DNA of 64,000 nt from NCBI GenBank assembly GCA_023397655.1, contig JAEWTW010000017.1, positions 62,001-126,000 on the forward strand. The letters are read 5' to 3'. This document shows positions 61,352-64,000 of the stretch, one piece after another (position 1 is the first letter of the stretch; each line of letters starts with the position of its first letter). This DNA is from Bacillota bacterium. Its GTDB lineage: Bacteria > Bacillota > Clostridia > Christensenellales > SZUA-584. Made by a program: the position numbers and the translations under genes. The notes beneath the pieces are model-generated. The model had not been told where the DNA came from. It did not search any database and was given only the letters and a program-made list of their open reading frames with translations.

Positions 61352-63430
61352 TTATTCTTCTTCCGCGTCCTTCTTGGCCTGTGCGATTACCTTGTCCGCA
61401 AGGTTGGATGGCAGCTCCTCATAACGGTCAAACGTCATGGTGAACGTACCTCTGGCCTGCGTCATGGAGCGAAGGTCGGTGGCATACTTAAACACTTCCG
61501 AAAGCGGCACTTCCGCAACGACCTGCTGCAGACCACCCTGCGGGTTCATGCCGAGAATCCTGCCGCGGCGGCGGTTGATATCGCCAATGACGTCGCCCAT
61601 GTATTCGTCCGGGATGGTGACTTCAAGCCGGTAGATCGGCTCGAGCAGCGCCGGACTCGCATCAGCGCAGCCCTGCTTATAAGCCAGGTTCGCCGCGACT
61701 TTGAACGCCATTTCTGACGAGTCGACCGGATGTGAGGAGCCAAAGAACAGCGACGCTTTGAGTTTGACCATCGGGAAACCCGCCAGCACACCCTTCGTGA
61801 TGCTTTCTCTCAGTCCCTTTTCCACTGCGGGGATATACTGGCGCGGCACCGCGCCGCCCACGACCTCATCCACGAATTCGAAGTTCTCTTCGGAATCGTA
61901 GAGGGGCTCAAACCGAATATGGACATCGCCGAACTGGCCGTGGCCGCCGGACTGCTTCTTGTGACGTCCGTGTGCTTCTACCTTTTTGCGAATCGTCTCG
62001 CGATAAGGAATCTGTGGGTCGGACAGCTGTGCTTCCACACCGAACTTGTTGGCCAGCTTCCGGCAGATGACTTCCAGATGCAGCTCTCCAAGGCCGCTCA
62101 CCAGCGTGTCAGAGGTCTCTGTCGATTTGGTGATGCGGAAGGACGGGTCCTCTTCTTCCAGGCGGTGCAGGCCGGCGAACACTTTCTCCTCTTCCCCCTG
62201 CTTCTTCGCGGAAACCGCAAGCGAGATGCACGGAGCGGGGAACTCGATATCCGGGAACACGACAGGCTTGTTCTCATCGCAGAGCGTGTTGCCCGTCTCG
62301 GTATGCTGCAACTTCGCCAGCGCGCCGATATCGCCCGCCGTCAGCTTCTCGACTGTTATCTGCTTTTTGCCCGACATGACATATATCTGTCCGAACTTTT
62401 CGGATTTACCCGTGTTAGCATTCTTGATGGTGTGTCCCGCAGTCAGCTCGCCGCCCAGAATCTTAAATACCGACAGCGTGCCTACAAACGGGTCGGCCAC
62501 TGTCTTGTACACCTGCGCCGCAAAAGGCTGCTTGGCGTCCGCAGTATAGGCGACTTCTTCGCCCTTGGGCGTCTTGCCCTTGATGTTTATCTTTTTATCC
62601 GGTGACGGCATGAATTCGATGATGTTGTCCAGCAGCAGCGATATGCCCATGTGCGGGCCGCCTGCTCCGATAAACACCGGAACCACATCGCCTTCCGCGA
62701 TACCGACTTTTAAGCCTTTGAGTATGTCGTCCTTGGACAGCTCTTCGCCTTCAAAGAATTTCTCCATCAGCGCTTCGTCATTCTCCGCAGCGTTCTCAAT
62801 GATGGCCTCTCTGAGTTCCTCAGCCTGTGCCTTCACATCCGCCGGCGCGTCGATCTCTTTCACCTTCTTGCCGTCAAAGCCGTATGCCTTCATTTCAATG
62901 ACATCAAATATGCCCTTGAAGCCGAGCCCCTGGCCGATGGGCAGCTGCAGCACAGTTACCTTCGTGCCGTATTTATCCTTCAGTGTCTGAACCGATTTCT
63001 CGAAATCCACGTGCTCCTTGTCCATCTGATTGACGAAGAATGCTTTGGCGATACCCGCCTTCACACAGGCGTCCCATGCCTTTTCAGCGCCCACTGTCAG
63101 CCCTGTCAAGCCGCCAACAAGAATAAGCGCGCTGTCAGCCAGATAATAACCGGAAGTCGCATCACCGATAAAGTCGAAATAACCCGGTGTGTCTATGATA
63201 TTGATTTTGGTGTCTTTCCATTCTACAGGCGCAATTGCAGAGCTTATGGAGATGTGTCTTTTGGTCTCTTCGGGATCAAAGTCCATCACGGTGTTTCCGT
63301 CGTCCGTTTTGCCCTGCCTGTCGATCATGCCGCTGATGAAGAGCATCGCTTCGGCCAGAGTCGTTTTTCCCTCTCCGCCGTGGCCCACCAGCGTAACGTT
63401 TCTGATGTCGCTTGTGCTGTAAAATTTCAT
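61352..63430 (-). CDS. Elongation factor G-like GTPase
   Basis: 692 residues with the five EF-G domains. The P-loop is GHGGEGKTTL instead of the canonical AHIDAGKTT, and G4 is NQMD instead of NKMD, so this is the EF-G-like (FusA2-type) paralog, not the housekeeping EF-G. DTPGYFDFIGDA (G3) is intact; domain IV contains QSGGHGQFGDVHIRFEPL. Paralogs can act in ribosome recycling or be regulatory; the exact role is open. Its start lies 175 bases from the divergent membrane-protein gene. Confidence 0.93.
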   Translation of the reverse strand: MKFYSTSDIRNVTLVGHGGEGKTTLAEAMLFISGMIDRQGKTDDGNTVMDFDPEETKRHISISSAIAPVEWKDTKINIIDTPGYFDFIGDATSGYYLADSALILVGGLTGLTVGAEKAWDACVKAGIAKAFFVNQMDKEHVDFEKSVQTLKDKYGTKVTVLQLPIGQGLGFKGIFDVIEMKAYGFDGKKVKEIDAPADVKAQAEELREAIIENAAENDEALMEKFFEGEELSKDDILKGLKVGIAEGDVVPVFIGAGGPHMGISLLLDNIIEFMPSPDKKINIKGKTPKGEEVAYTADAKQPFAAQVYKTVADPFVGTLSVFKILGGELTAGHTIKNANTGKSEKFGQIYVMSGKKQITVEKLTAGDIGALAKLQHTETGNTLCDENKPVVFPDIEFPAPCISLAVSAKKQGEEEKVFAGLHRLEEEDPSFRITKSTETSDTLVSGLGELHLEVICRKLANKFGVEAQLSDPQIPYRETIRKKVEAHGRHKKQSGGHGQFGDVHIRFEPLYDSEENFEFVDEVVGGAVPRQYIPAVEKGLRESITKGVLAGFPMVKLKASLFFGSSHPVDSSEMAFKVAANLAYKQGCADASPALLEPIYRLEVTIPDEYMGDVIGDINRRRGRILGMNPQGGLQQVVAEVPLSEVFKYATDLRSMTQARGTFTMTFDRYEELPSNLADKVIAQAKKDAEEE

Positions 63431-63605
63431 TACATTTCCTCCAACATATTCACAACCAGTCTTCTTTGAACTGATCTTTTTAATGACTAAGAATCATTCT
63501 AACAGAAAGGTAATTAAAAATAAATAAGATTTTTTGCGTTTGGTATGGAAAATGGGATAAAACTATGACATAATAATTCGATGAAAATTCATTAAGGAGT
63601 CATAA

Positions 63606-64000
63606 ATGAGCGAAATAAATCATGAGAATTCCAATTTAAACGACCCAAATGGCGATTCTCAGCCTGAAGAAGGCAAAAAGAAGCTAACAGATACGCAACT
63701 TCGTATCGTTCAGGTTATTGCCGGCATACTCAGCGCGGCCGCGCTGGTAGCCTCTATGTTTATTCCCAATGAGCTGTCTCGTAAAGGGCTACTTGAATCG
63801 AACGATTTGCTCAATTACCTCTTTGTTGTCGTCTTCCTTGCTGTCATGTTTGGCCGACGCACCATTGAAAACAAATACCGTCTTAGACTGACGCTTTTTT
63901 CACTCGCACTGATAGTCGGTATCATGGTCGGAATACTGATATACGCTATCGATATGCTGTATCTTCCCGATGGCCCCGCAGCTGCCATGGCCGACATATA
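63606..64000 (+). CDS. Membrane protein, partial
   Basis: The open frame runs off the right edge after 131 codons. A polar N-terminus (SQPEEGKKKLTDTQLRIVQV) is followed by three hydrophobic segments (IAGILSAAALVASMFI, YLFVVVFLAVMFG, LTLFSLALIVGIMVGILIYA). AAGGAG lies 6 bases before ATG 63606. Divergent from the EF-G-like gene. Family not recognised from the visible part. Confidence 0.75.
   Translation, partial: MSEINHENSNLNDPNGDSQPEEGKKKLTDTQLRIVQVIAGILSAAALVASMFIPNELSRKGLLESNDLLNYLFVVVFLAVMFGRRTIENKYRLRLTLFSLALIVGIMVGILIYAIDMLYLPDGPAAAMADI

Overview
The window reads as a chromosome segment of a spore-forming Clostridia-type Firmicute of medium GC. The evidence is a complete spoIIIAA-AH sporulation operon, the usual Asp23/AmaP/NusB/FolD/XseA neighbourhood, a leucine T-box leader, HxlR and SorC regulators and a membrane pyrophosphatase. 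No genus can be named from what is visible. Nearly all host genes lie on the minus strand.

Positions 1-9383 hold, in transcription order, spoIIIAA-AB-AC-AD-AE-AF-AG-AH, asp23, amaP, a DUF2273 gene, nusB, a TsaD/Kae1-like paralog, folD and xseA (cut by the window start). Positions 9431-13323 form a small metabolic locus: SorC-type regulator, glycerol kinase with a frameshift in an 8-base homopolymer, a deoxyribose-phosphate aldolase with an encapsulation-like N-terminal helix and a C-terminal 4Fe-4S motif, and one microcompartment shell protein. Positions 13485-17160 are the T-box-controlled leuA-leuC-leuD operon. Then come a membrane pyrophosphatase, a KdgK-type sugar kinase, an HxlR regulator and an aldehyde dehydrogenase.

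Positions 22960-58336 are a complete siphovirus-like prophage of about 35.3 kb, inserted in the 3' half of a tRNA-Lys(CTT) gene. It is bounded by 47-bp direct repeats that start exactly at the tRNA CCA end. The integrase sits at the right end. Leftward come accessory genes, a lysogeny switch with three 15-bp operators, a second regulator with a 26-bp palindrome, a VapE-type primase-helicase with an iteron-like region, HNH, terminase, portal, protease, capsid, connectors, tail genes (including a -1 frameshift gpG/gpGT pair), baseplate, a membrane-anchored HELGH metallopeptidase, endolysin and holin. Beyond the holin terminator is a separately transcribed 7-kb gene for a 2,333-residue secreted surface protein, about a fifth of the prophage. 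An AT-rich gene beside the integrase carries a divergent diadenylate-cyclase-like domain and is the best candidate for an undescribed prophage function.

Right of the prophage are tRNA-Lys, tRNA-Gly(TCC), tRNA-Gly(GCC) and tRNA-Leu(TAG), then a SEC-C protein, isocitrate dehydrogenase, a DUF2148 ferredoxin-like protein, an EF-G-like GTPase and the start of a plus-strand membrane protein.

All functions are assigned by reading motifs and gene order; no database search was run.
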